A stretch of DNA of 64,000 nucleotides, taken from the NCBI GenBank assembly GCA_022385805.1, contig MU277694.1, positions 159,559 through 223,558 of the forward strand, written 5' to 3'. The first letter of the stretch is position 1, and each line of letters opens with the position of its first letter. Shown piece after piece: positions 46,999-57,448 of the stretch. Position numbers and translations under genes: made by a program. The notes under the pieces are model-generated. The model searched no databases, had not been told where the DNA came from, and worked only from the letters and a program-made list of their open reading frames with translations. The stretch is from Pilatotrama ljubarskyi. Taxonomy: Eukaryota > Basidiomycota > Agaricomycetes > Polyporales > Polyporaceae.

Positions 46999-49198
46999 TC
47001 ATCGATCCTGCGAGGTCGTTCGTGTCCTCTCGCGTTCGCGTTCTCGAAGGGCCTCCTTCCGAACCTCGCTAGCCCACTTGAAGTAGTTGCAGCGATACCG
47101 GTGATCGACCTCGTCTCGTAACCGCTCACCCTTGCCCTTGTCGTAGCCCGGGCCTACTGGTCTGCACAAACAAAGGCGTATATGAGGGCTATGGATGGTA
47201 CGGGGGGCCAGGCTTCACGCACCTGGAGCACAGGAAGAACGTCTTGCCCTTGTTCGGGCCCGGCTTGTTAACGGTGTACAACTTCGTCGGCTCACCGTGC
47301 ACCAGGCAGTCCGGCGGCTGGACGGGCGCAAAGAGCTCGGACCAAGCAGCCTTCTTCTGTGTGTTGTTCTGGGACGAGGAGGACGGGGAAGGAGAGGGCT
47401 CGTCGTCTGCCAGGGAGGACTCGCCGTCAGCCTTCGCGAGCTCGCATGCGAGGCGGTAGTCCGCGTCGAGCTGGTCCTGGTCCGCCTGGCTTGAGGATGG
47501 CGCGTCGCCCGCAAAGGTCGAAGCGGATGTGGAAGCTACCGGCCCGTCGTCGCCGTCGATTTCAATGACTTCTTGCGTCTTGGATGTAACCGGAGCAGTA
47601 GATGGCTTCGAGAAGAAAGCCGCGATGCTCGCTTGGCCTTTGACCTGCCTCCGCTTCTTCGCCGAATTCGAAGAGCTCTCCGACGACTTTCGCTTGCCGG
47701 CGGAGGGCGCAGGTGGCGGTCGGGGCGGTTGTGAAGCTTTTGCCTTGTCTTGCATCTTCGCTGGGACAGCAGGATTTGCCACAGTTGCGAGGCGAACAAG
47801 GGAGTCAGGATTCCCTTGAGCAACACTACCCGAAGCAAGCGGCTGGCTCGGCTTTAGGCCGGTGCTCGACGGCGGAGGGAGTGTGTGACTGCTACCACCC
47901 GCTTCCTTGGAGGCAGAGGGCTTACCGAAGAAGGCCGCAAGATTGGTTTGCTTGCCTGAGAATTCTGGCCAAAATTTAGCGGCGATGCGTGGAGGATCTC
48001 GTGGGCCGTCAGTCTGCTTCATTGCGTCGCGAAGCTTTATCGTATCTCCTGACTCTACGGTGATCTCCTCGCGAAGGTCGATGTAGACGGGACAGTGGTC
48101 TGAACCCTTCAGCGAAGGCTGGATGTCACCGTGCTGTATCCAGGGCAAGAGGCCTTTGGTGACGAGGACGTAGTCAACGCGGGTCCCGTAGTTGGTTTCG
48201 CGGGCCTGTATCCTCATGTTCCAGCCTGCATAGCATGAGTGGGTACCGCCATATATTTGCATGATTCGGGAGTGCTCACATGTAAAGAGACCTTTCCGGT
48301 CAGGCCAAAAGCTGCGAACAATGTCTATCATAGGACCGTTAGGGCTGAGCCAGTTGCGGAACCAAGCGCGGGCAGGGTGGTCATAGAAAGTCGCTTGATT
48401 GCTCGGCAGGTGTCCGTCGCAGTGATCGAGCGGCGTCGAGCAGATGTTGATGTCTCCGACAACGATGACCTCGCGATGCTCCTCTTCAATAAGTTTGCGT
48501 ACACGCTCTTGAAGCATGAGATGGTAGTTCATCTTGAACGAAAGCCTGGAGTCCGACGTTTCGTTAGGGCAGTAGACGTTGATGAGTACAAACAGTCCAA
48601 AGTCGAGCACGAGAGCGCGGCCCTCGCCGTCGAGCGCGTCGAATGTCGCGGGCACTTCGCCTTGCTCGTCGGGGTAGGCAGCAATGTCGTGAGGAAAGGG
48701 GTATGATGGAGAGACGCGTTCCTCAGCAGACAGCGGAGGTTGAGGCTGTAGCCTTCCCGACAGCCCTTCTTCAGCTTTGAGAGGTACAACCTTGCGGGAG
48801 TCGGTGTAGACTGCGACGCCGCTGTAGCCCCCTTTGTTCACAGGGAACGAGAAGAAGGAGTGGAAGTGTCCTGGCAGAGCTACATCACGCGGCAGAGTCG
48901 CACGAGATGACTTCATTTCTGGTGTGCCCATGTCAATCTCGTGTCATAGTGTATGAGATGGATTACCTTGGAAGCATATGACGTCTGCTTTGAGTTCGTC
49001 CAGTATACCTTCGCATGATTTAAATGTATTCCAGCTGTCTAGGAGCGTCAATGCTCCAGTTCGAGCCTGGTGCTGAAGGGCTCGCGTACGGATGGTATTT
49101 CGGCAACGTTCTGATGCCATTCTAAGCTGCGAGGTTAGAGTCCGCACCAAGCCATGTAGAGCCGATGCGCTCACTATGTTCCATGATACTATCCGCAT
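46999..49198 (-). CDS. APN2: AP endonuclease 2 (APN2/APE2) with two PIP boxes and GRF zinc finger
   Basis: Cuts DNA at abasic sites and removes 3' blocks. ATG 49198 starts MRIVSWNI, spliced to NGIRTLPKYHP, WNTFKSCEGILDELKADVIC and FQEMKSSRATLPRD, with the Glu of the exonuclease III fold. More motifs: NKGGYSGVAVYTDSRK, GDINICSTPLDHCDG, NYGTRVDYVLVTKGL and KGSDHCPVYIDL (catalytic His). An in-frame intron lies at about 48230-48285 between GLFTC and WNMRIQ. Beyond the catalytic domain the tail has QTNLAAFF and QASIAAFF, both matching the PCNA-interacting consensus QxxLxxFF. A final exon restores the GRF zinc finger: PPDCLVHGEPTKLYTVNKPG, KTFFLCSR|PVGPGYDKG and HRYRCNYFKWASEVRKEA. It ends RTTSQDR at 46999. 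The whole layout matches APE2 proteins. Confidence 0.92.
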
Positions 49199-49635
49199 GC
49201 TCACGAAATGGACGCTCGAGATGATTGGACACGTCCGAACGTTAGCAGTGCAGCCACTGCCAGGCACTCAGCTAGTTAGTTTTAGTCAGAAAGATGTTGG
49301 GAACCCCAAGACAGCCAGAGACTCAGTTAAATACCTCTGCCGCAGGGGGTGCCCTGATCAACGAATGAAAGTCGAAACACGGATGAGTTTCAGATAATGG
49401 CTGAGGCGCGTCAAGACGCGTCGAGCCCAGTGCGACTGACTGACCGGCGCGTTGTGGCGCGTGGCGTCCACAGTCCTGAAGCGCCCGCGATGCCCCGCAT
49501 ACACAGCTTACGTCAGCATATTGCGGAGAGAGTATTTTCCCGAAAAGGCTCTGCTTTGAAAACGGTCATCTCTCTTCACCACCCGCTGGCCTCCTCTTTC
49601 ATTCTCTCTGGTGCTTGTCTGGTCAACTGGTCAAT
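49199..49635. other. Divergent promoter region between APN2 and BUD20
   Basis: A 437-bp region with no supported gene. A frame from 49397 overlaps the BUD20 start in another phase and is not supported. Confidence 0.5.
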
Positions 49636-50175
49636 ATGGGTCGTCTTCGTCGTTCCCGCACCCACCACGCCCAGAGAGACGTACATAGAGCAGCTCGGAC
49701 AAGGGTACGCTGGCCTCGCAGCTCCAAGAACGTAGGTCTGATGTTGGATCACATCTAGGCTCGCACGCGGGATTTGGACCAGATACAGTTGATAGACCTA
49801 GACCCTAAGGTGCGCTGTGTCTTCATGTCCCAGGATGGATCGAGCCGACACGACCTGCAGAATCGCGCGGCGCTCGAAGCGCAACCTCTCGACTACGAAA
49901 AGCCCGGTCTTGCACAGCATTACTGCGTAGAATGCGCGAAGTGAGTGTGAGCTTCCCCTTGGATGCACTGCTATGATCTAACATCTGGTAGGTACTTCGA
50001 AACTGACCACGCACTTCGGTCACATTGGAAGAGTAAAGTACACAAACGACGATGCAAAGCCCTCAAGGAGCCTGCGTACACTATCGAAGAAGCCGAGCGT
50101 GCAGCAGGTCTTGGTCGGGAAGGAAAGCGCCCCACGTCGACAAATACCTCCATGGAGCAAGAGATGGCCGTTTGA
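49636..50175 (+). CDS. BUD20: BUD20/ZNF593-type pre-60S export zinc-finger protein
   Basis: ATG 49636 starts MGRLRRSRTHHAQRDVHRAA, the near-invariant basic N-terminus of the family. It splices to ARTRDLDQIQLIDLDPK, then NRAALEAQPLDYEKPGLAQ, HYCVECAK|YFETDHALRSHW and KSKVHKRRCKALKEPAYT. The C2H2 zinc finger is HYCVEC...FETDHALRSHWKSKVH. The motif TIEEAERAAGLG is also family-specific. The protein is about 130 residues with three short introns and ends EQEMAV. In yeast Bud20 joins late nuclear pre-60S ribosomal particles and assists their export. No anomalies seen. Confidence 0.92.
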
Positions 50176-50778
50176 TATCCCTCGCTAGACTTGATGTATT
50201 ACACTGGTGCGATTAAGTTATTGGTCTCGATGTACAGTCACGATTCACCTTCGAACACGAAACCGAGTAGGACATGCCACGCACTGCGTGCAAAGTACTT
50301 ACAACTTGGCCTGCGCCCGAACACACCAGGTGTGAATGCTTGAGCGTATCCATTTCTTGTCGGGACTGGACGACACTACGACACTCGCATGTCAGAGAGG
50401 GTACCTCCCGCCGCCCGACTGATTGGCGTTGCGCTCCCCGTCGAAAGATGGCAGCGGCCATTGTGACCGGCGACGGCGTATTACACAGATAGAGCGAACA
50501 TAGTGTACGGACCCAGAATACTCTTGAAGACCTCCTATATCAAGATATCAAGACGTCGCCCCTTCAGATATGCGACTGCTCATGTCGCCCGTCGCCCTGT
50601 CCAACGAAGCTATCCCGACCTTCATTGTCCTCGCCGCTATTCACTTGATTTTGATCGGCCGCTCCTTCCCATGCCACCTCGCCGACTCGCGGCTCTCACT
50701 CCCTCCCGTCCGCCTGCCTTGCTGGTCGGCGCAATTTCCAGGTTCCTCTCCCGGAGCATCGACCGCCTCCGCCCCCCT
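50176..50778. other. Intergenic region
   Basis: A 603-bp stretch after BUD20. A plus-strand frame overlaps the 3' end of the next, antisense gene and is not supported. Confidence 0.45.
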
Positions 50779-51216
50779 TCAGTCGTCGCCGCGCTCCCAA
50801 GCGGCCTCAGCTGAGGCGAGTTGTCCAGCAATCGATTCGATGGCAAGCAAGGCGCGATCGAGCATCCTGTGCCCCGCAAGCTTGCGCGCAGCGCGATAGG
50901 CCCAGAGGTGGGACGCGTAGCTCCCCCGCTCGATCTCGACGCTTGCGAAGTGCTCGGGGAGTTTGGGGAGGTCTGTGTGGCGGATGGTGCCGATGAATGT
51001 CGCGCCTCGGTACGCCTCCGAGGTTTTGTAGCGCACGTTGTCCCGGAACTCGAAAGTGTATCCGGCCGCGTCGGAGCCGCGAATGTAGAAGACGGTGGCC
51101 ACGGTGAAGCGGCCCAGGGCCCCGGTCTCCACGCATACGTGCCATTGGTACGGCCTCACCCCTTCGGCCCCAATGCCGCTATGAAACTGAGCGATCATGA
51201 CTGGGAGTTCGGGCAT
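50779..51216 (-). CDS. Unknown small protein (145 aa)
   Basis: A single-exon minus-strand frame, ATG 51216 to stop 50779, with balanced composition. It starts MPELPVMIAQFHSGIGAEGV and goes on with RPYQWHVCVETGALGRFTVA, then YTFEFRDNVRYKTSEAYRGA, and ends with an alanine-rich helix (LDRALLAIESIAGQLASAEA). No signal peptide, membrane segment or catalytic motif is visible. The W in PYQWHVCVE followed by a beta-rich stretch recalls small fungal single-domain proteins of unknown role, but I cannot name a family. An upstream exon joined in frame is possible. Confidence 0.5.
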   Translation of the reverse strand: MPELPVMIAQFHSGIGAEGVRPYQWHVCVETGALGRFTVATVFYIRGSDAAGYTFEFRDNVRYKTSEAYRGATFIGTIRHTDLPKLPEHFASVEIERGSYASHLWAYRAARKLAGHRMLDRALLAIESIAGQLASAEAAWERGDD

Positions 51217-51280
51217 GATTGGCGTCTAGGACAATTTAGCCACAAGCCACGCTTGAGGAGCCGCTCTCACTCACCAGGAT

Positions 51281-53318
51281 GGGTATAGAGCGAAGCGAAC
51301 TCGTGAAGGGGAAGGAGTTAGAGCTAGTCGGTGAGTGAACTTCCCTCTTCTTATACGATAGGGAGCCCAGCCAAACCTTACGGACAAAGGGCTGATGTAC
51401 CCTGCAGGTATCTCGCCTACGGAGACTCTGCCGATCCCAGTATGGCAGCTGCGGTATCGTACTCATGGTATGCGGCTCCCTGTATTCCTGTCCCTCGGAA
51501 GCTCACAGCCAGGCCCCGGCCCATCGAAACCTTCAATCTCCGAGAAGCTTGAACAACGTTCTGGCTAAGTGTGCGCGGCACACAGCGCTTCCCCCCAGCC
51601 CCGCTCTCCTGCAGGTTGCAAGGCTGCTATCATGCTTACTCGCTGTCCCCGTAATCGCGCCATGAGGCAGCGTCCTGCACCCTGCGTATATTACTTCCGA
51701 CCTACCTGAGCGTCAAGCAATGTCAGGATGCAAGACATTGTCCTCTGGCTCAGGGCCTCCGCGGAGCGAAGTCCGCCGCCTGCGATGAAGCGCCGAAGAA
51801 ATTCGTTCACGGTTCTTGCCCCGCACCTCCGAAGCCCTCGGTTCTTGCAAGAATCCAATTTCTTCTACGGATGATTCGTCAGGGAGTAGAAGCCGATACG
51901 CCCGCTGGGTATGTCGTATCGGATCCACCCTTGGCCGGCGCCTGAGAAGGCTAGGCAGGATTCTGGACAGAAGTCTGGAAACATTGAGTTCGTGTGCAAC
52001 TCTCCCGACAATGCCGGCATCTACGCCGCCTCGCATCACGCTGCCCGCACCCCAACTAAGGCAGCATGACCGGGCGCGGCGGCCCCATTCGCGAACAGCA
52101 CACGGGCGTCCTGAGGATCCCTGTCTCTGTCGCCGATTACTCACCCTACCTCCCGGTCAAGCTGCTGTGTCATGTCCTGGTGATTGGTATCTACGATGGA
52201 AGAACCTTGCAGACTCCCCATCGTTGAAGGCATCCAACGCCAAGCCGCGACCTGTCGCTCTGGCGGGCACCCTGGGATAAACTCCCGATGACGGTGAGTG
52301 CGCCTGTCCCATGCTGTCGGAGGGCTTCAAGTTCATCTGACGTCCACAGCCAGGGCGCGAAGCATATGGGCCTCTTCATTTCGGCAAGAATTGGTTATGG
52401 TCTAACCCAGACTGCAGGCCTCCCCGCCGATGCCGGACTTGGCCGTGCGCGACGGTTGACCGGATCGGGCGGTGTATGTGCAGATCTGTCGGACAATAGG
52501 CCTTTCAGGTTCAAGACCTTTCGCCTGGGTCCTGTCTGGTCAACGTGGACGTCTACCCGTCAGATCGGTTCGCCCCACGGCCTTGCAAGATTTCAGTCTC
52601 CGATCCCTCCGTCCTCATCCCAGTCGGCGCCCAGGACCGACCCCCGAGACGAGGCGATACCCCGGTGGAAGTAGTCGCTTCTGCTGCCAGCTCGCTACTA
52701 AGTACCATCACAGATATGGACAATGGCGATCTTGGAACGTCATGCCATGACATTCGATGGTTTTCCCGCAACCTGTTCTCCGCGTGCACAGGGCTGAGGG
52801 TCAGCTCGTTTGCCGAGGTAAGCGCACGGAGGGTCTGACAATGCGCGGCGTCTGCAGTCGCGACGAGGGCCGCGCGTATCGTTCTGCCCAACGGGACCGT
52901 ACACTCGTTGTCCGCCTTAGCCACCTACTTCCGATTGCCTGGTGACGCGGCCCTGCTTGATAACTTCGTGCTATGTCGTCGAGGAATACAAAGCCGTTCT
53001 GACATAATCCCCATCCTTCCTCTCACAGTGCATGCGAGCTTCAGTCGGAGACTACAGCAGGAAGTCGCTGACTTGAATTCTTTGACCGCTCCAACAGCCC
53101 TGAGCGATCGAGACACGGGCTGCCCTGAGATGTCTTCTCGGATCGCGATCACCCACTTACAAGGCAACGCCGGCGGTTGCAGCGCAGATCCGTCCATTTC
53201 GGACTCTCGAGAATCTCGGAAGGCTTGTTGTTTATATCAGTGGGCGCACGAGCCTCCACTCTGTCGGTCTTGCTGTCGGTACCGCAGCGGAAAGGCTGCC
53301 TGCAGAGCGTGTAAGTAG
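51281..53318 (+). CDS. Unresolved multi-exon candidate gene
   Basis: A start ATG at about 51281 opens MGIERSELVKGKELELVG, ending at a GTGAGT donor. It splices in phase to ISPTETLPIPVWQLRYRTHG and MRLPVFLSLGSSQPGPGPSK. Further coding-like pieces occur downstream: VDVYPSDRFAPRPCKISVSD with VLIPVGAQDRPPRRGDTP (about 52545-52820), and ATRAARIVLPNGTVHSLSAL followed by a Cys/Arg-rich frame to a stop at 53316. Between 51560 and 52280 I could not build exons without stops. This may be two genes, or one decaying gene. No family recognised. Confidence 0.25.
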
Positions 53319-53618
53319 GTTATAGTAGAATTTTCGTTGTAATTTTGTGCTACGTCAAAACTTTGTGAGGCACGGATAACATGGAGGACGGATGAGCGAA
53401 TGCAGAGTTGCAATGACTATGCGTATATACGGATGCATCTGGGTATATATGTGCGAGTGGTAAGATATTAGAGGGGTGATAGGACGATTACGGCGATACC
53501 GACCTCAGGGCTCGTGCCAAAGGCCGGACGCTATTGAAGGGCCAAGTGAGAGACGTACATACATGCTACCAATTATCCTGATCGGTCAGAGGAGATCTTG
53601 GCTCGCTCTGACGTTGAA

Positions 53619-56570
53619 TTACAGCTCATAGCCATGCACCGACGATTCTTCTATGTCGGGGTGCTCCGAGAGTAGCCCCGAGTCACTGATGTGGAGCGTT
53701 CCGCCCGCCCGCGCACTGCGCTCAAGCAGGTCCTCCCACTTCGCCGCTTTCTCCTTCTCAGACAACTTCTGCCTCGGGCTCTCCAGCTCCCGGAACAGCA
53801 GAGGCGAGCGTTTCTGCGATGCAGCAGACGACGGTGACGCCGAATGAGACGCGCCAGACGACGGCGAGTCTGACGACGTCGCCGAGACTTGCCTCGCCGT
53901 CGATGCATAGCTGAGCGCCCCTGTTGAAGGGCGCCGAGCAAGGTCCACGTCCACGCGCACCGCGGGTGGTGCTCGGGGCGTTGCTGGTGAACGCGGCATC
54001 GTCGCAGACATCGACTGCGAGCGCGGAGGGACCTCGACGTTGGGAGGGGCTGCTCGACGCGAGCTACGCTTGGGACGTGGCGGGGGCTCCTTCATACCAA
54101 ACTCCGCCAGAGGGGGCGGGCGAGAGCCGCCAGCAGGCTGAGCGGTGTCCTCAGGACTGAAGGAAGAGCTCATTGGCGAGGACCCTTCGTGTGTCGCTCG
54201 GCGAGGGGGCAGTGGGAGTGAAGGAAGGATGCTATCATCGGCGGACCTATGAGGCAAGCGTTCGTCCACAGGTGCGGACTGCGACCGGCTTGTCTTGCGA
54301 TAGCGCTTGCTCGGTGGTGTCTGCAGATTGCTTTCCGATGTCTTCGTCATGCGCGACAGCTCGCCTGGGGGTACGATGTACCGTCCCAAGTTCTTGGGCA
54401 TGGGCGGGACCACCTCGCCAAGGGAAGAGATGGAGGACCTGGTGGAGGGCGTGCGATTGTGGTTAAAGAAGCCGGACGAAGCCATCTCGGAGGAGACGGG
54501 CGATGACGAGCGGGTCGTAGTACTAGGCCGCTGCCCTAAGCTGCCACGACTCTTTGTAGTGTTCCCCGTCGACGGGCGGCCAGCCGTACCCGTACTTGGG
54601 CGTGATGACGACGGCGAGGAAGCCTTCGGAGATGTAATCGAAGGTCGAACCCCGGACAACGAGGCACGCGACTGCATGAATCTCCGCAAGAGTACCCCAT
54701 TCTCGCTGACTTCCCCGTTCTCGGTATGGGGGATCTCCATAGTCGTGCGGGTAGCCGGGGCCTTGGGGATGTTCTGAGGGAGGGCGGGAACAGGGGGAGG
54801 GGGCTCGTCGCTATGGTTGTACTTCTCGCGAAGCCCGCCGCTGCTACTGATCCGTTTCATGAGCTTCGACCACATACCGCCCGGTGACAGCTCCTCGGTG
54901 CGTTCCTTCGCCTTCGACTTCGAAGCGCGAGAAGAACGCCCGTCTTCTTGAGGGGAAGGGCTTCCTTGCGGAGGAGGACTGCCTTTCGGAACTGGGGATG
55001 CACGGGGGCTATTTCTTCCCTCGAATTTGGTGTCAAGGGGAAGAGGCTTGCGGGAGACCTTGAACGGCGAAGGACTGTCACGGCCGCTCACGCTCCGCGA
55101 CCCATCATAAGGCCTCCAGTCGTCCAGCTCCTTGGTCCGCGCTACCGGATCTCGGACTTCCTTATCCCTCTTCATGGATTCAGCTACCTTTTTGAACGAA
55201 CCCGAGACCTTCCGCGAGAGGCTCTTCGAGCCCACCGGAGCTGGCTTCGCGCCGGCCCCTGCCGTTACACGGGTCTCCCATCCACCAACGTGCCAGTCAT
55301 CATCTATCGGACTTCCGACTGCCACCAGTCGACCAGAAGAACTACCGAAGACCGTATAATACGGTTCTCCCCCTTCTTCCTCGGCCTCATCCCCAGGAAC
55401 GTCAACGTCCACATTCCGCATAGGGAGAGCGGCAGCGTTGGCTGACGGATTGTATGCGTCATTGAACGATGCGGTCTCGGCGAGCTCCTCACGACGTTGC
55501 TCCTGCTGCTTGTATGCAAGCGCAACTGCACCAGCCGGTGTCAGGCCCGCAGGATGATGCTGGCTTCTCGAAGCGTTCGACAGTGAGAGCTTACGAGGCA
55601 ACGTGGCTGCACGGTTGGAGGATGGTGACGTGGTCGGTCGAGCAGAGAGGGACACAGTGTGACGCTCAGAACGAGTTTGATGTTTCGACGGCGTGGTGCG
55701 TGGCGGTGGGAGGCTTTGGTCAGATGGGATTTGGAAGTGATGGGCAGTCGGCGTGCCAGGATTGGAGCGAGAACTCGGTCGCCTGCGCAGGACGTTGCGC
55801 GCGGGCTTGGGAGGATGGCCGTCACTCGTCCCTGCTCGGCGTTCCGGCGACGGGCCCTGCGACTGGCGAGGTGCAGAGGATGGACGAAGGCCATGCAGTG
55901 GCAGCCTTTCATGGGAAGGATTGGCGCTCCAGAGTGGGGGTGAGCTGGGAAGGGACTCGCTAGGACGCCGAGAGGTCGCGAAGCGGCTCGATGACGCCGA
56001 GGCAGAGCGTTCAGAGTCGGATGGTAAGGATACCATGGATGATGCCGTTTGTTTCGCGGGCTTGCTCATCAACCTCTTGAAGTCCAGATGCCCGCTTGCA
56101 TCGCGATCGGAGAAGGCAGACGACTTGAGGGGACTCGTCGCAGTGAAAGAGCGGGATGTGCGGAGCATACGAGCCGGTGGGACGGGGCTATGACGCGAGA
56201 AAGAGCCTGATCCTGAGGCCTGTGGAGAGATTATGGGGGAAGGAGGGAAGATGTCTCGCGACCGAGAGCGCGGAGACAGACCTAACGGCGACCCGGTGTC
56301 AGATATGGAGCCGGAGCTGAGCAGGGACTCGTTCCCAGGTAGAGAGACGCCAAGGTGGTTGTGCGAGAGAGGGGATGTGGTGAACTCTGCCACGTCCGAC
56401 AGCCACGACGTCTGGGGCAGCGAGGTGGACTCGACTGGCACGCGACGGGAGCTGCGTTGGGTCGAACGTAAAGAATGACTTGATGCAGGCTTCGTGGCTA
56501 TGCGCAGATGAGTGTTGTCCATCGTGCGGGAGAGATGAGCAGGTCGTGGGAGGTCGTACTGCGTCGACAT
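53619..56570 (-). CDS. Large intronless Ser/Pro-rich disordered protein (983 aa)
   Basis: One uninterrupted minus-strand frame from ATG 56570 to stop 53619. That is notable, because neighbouring genes have introns every 100-400 bp. Composition is dominated by Ser, Pro, Arg and Thr, with many short S/T-P and R-x-x-S patterns, as in heavily phosphorylated polarity or septum regulators. Pieces that look structured: LTPAGAVALAYKQQEQRREE, EPYYTVFGSSSGRLVAVGSP with DDDWHVGGWETRV, and a C-terminal EKEKAAKWEDLLERSARAGG helix. No enzyme domain, membrane segment or signal peptide is visible. It ends DIEESSVHGYEL. A second ATG (MDNTHLR, 16 codons in) is a possible start. I do not recognise the family. 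Confidence 0.8.
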   Translation of the reverse strand: MSTQYDLPRPAHLSRTMDNTHLRIATKPASSHSLRSTQRSSRRVPVESTSLPQTSWLSDVAEFTTSPLSHNHLGVSLPGNESLLSSGSISDTGSPLGLSPRSRSRDIFPPSPIISPQASGSGSFSRHSPVPPARMLRTSRSFTATSPLKSSAFSDRDASGHLDFKRLMSKPAKQTASSMVSLPSDSERSASASSSRFATSRRPSESLPSSPPLWSANPSHERLPLHGLRPSSAPRQSQGPSPERRAGTSDGHPPKPARNVLRRRPSSRSNPGTPTAHHFQIPSDQSLPPPRTTPSKHQTRSERHTVSLSARPTTSPSSNRAATLPRKLSLSNASRSQHHPAGLTPAGAVALAYKQQEQRREELAETASFNDAYNPSANAAALPMRNVDVDVPGDEAEEEGGEPYYTVFGSSSGRLVAVGSPIDDDWHVGGWETRVTAGAGAKPAPVGSKSLSRKVSGSFKKVAESMKRDKEVRDPVARTKELDDWRPYDGSRSVSGRDSPSPFKVSRKPLPLDTKFEGRNSPRASPVPKGSPPPQGSPSPQEDGRSSRASKSKAKERTEELSPGGMWSKLMKRISSSGGLREKYNHSDEPPPPVPALPQNIPKAPATRTTMEIPHTENGEVSENGVLLRRFMQSRASLSGVRPSITSPKASSPSSSRPSTGTAGRPSTGNTTKSRGSLGQRPSTTTRSSSPVSSEMASSGFFNHNRTPSTRSSISSLGEVVPPMPKNLGRYIVPPGELSRMTKTSESNLQTPPSKRYRKTSRSQSAPVDERLPHRSADDSILPSLPLPPRRATHEGSSPMSSSFSPEDTAQPAGGSRPPPLAEFGMKEPPPRPKRSSRRAAPPNVEVPPRSQSMSATMPRSPATPRAPPAVRVDVDLARRPSTGALSYASTARQVSATSSDSPSSGASHSASPSSAASQKRSPLLFRELESPRQKLSEKEKAAKWEDLLERSARAGGTLHISDSGLLSEHPDIEESSVHGYEL

Positions 56571-57448
56571 GCTGCGGGGACAAAAGCTGGTGGTGGATGG
56601 TCTCAGACGTCCGCGCCAAGGACGACCGTCGGAAAAGGCTCACGTTCAGATATAGAGCAAAACGTCACAAGCAAAGGGGTCGTCGAGACAGTGCAAGCAC
56701 GGCTAATAAAGCCTGGAATGCGCGTGAGACAGGCGGACGTGGCCGACGGAGAGGAGAGTCACCCACATAATTACAGCAAAATGAAGGACGTCTCACCGAG
56801 GCCGAGAACGCGGAGCGGAATGCAGCAAGGCGTGTACGGTGTCGTGAAAAAATCAGCACGTGTAGGTAGGTATGGCAATCCGAAGGGCGCGCGCGTGAGG
56901 TGACGCGTTTTTTGTCTCGGCGGCGGGGGGTGGGCGGACGGAACAGACAGCGACGCAGGTGAGCACAAGCACGAGCAGCGACGGAGAAGGGACAGCGTAT
57001 GCCGGGAAAAGGAGCGTTGTCAGGCAGAGAACGAATGTGCAAAGGAATGTGGGCAACAGCGCGCGCGCTGGCGTCGTCGTCGTCGATGGGCAAAACTGGT
57101 TTCCCCGGTCCGCGTGCCTGGCCAAAATGCGCCCACGCGCGCTTTTGGCAATTCCCGACGCCCGCTGATCCGCCTTAGCCCCGACGCTCGCACCCGGCCC
57201 CGCTCGGCCTTGTACCCTTCGCTCAGCCAAAATACACCCACTTTCCTCTGCACAACTCGGCCCAGCACAATATATTCACAGACATCGTCCGTACAGTAGT
57301 ACATAGCGTGGGTACTAATCTTGCAGCGTATCACGACATCGGCCACATATCATCACGCTCTAACGTAAAGGCCATATGTCCTCATGGTCTCTTCAGTACA
57401 TCCCGACCGTCCTCGACCTCAACACACTGCATCAGCGTATCAGAGATA
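56571..57448. other. Intergenic region upstream of the Ser-rich gene
   Basis: About 880 bp. Antisense frames here are low-complexity. The 56770-57100 part is rich in short homopurine/homopyrimidine runs. No exon is supported. Confidence 0.45.

Noticed and set aside
49397..49735. 112-codon plus-strand frame upstream of BUD20
   Set aside because: It overlaps the BUD20 first exon in another phase; BUD20 matches its family at every exon.
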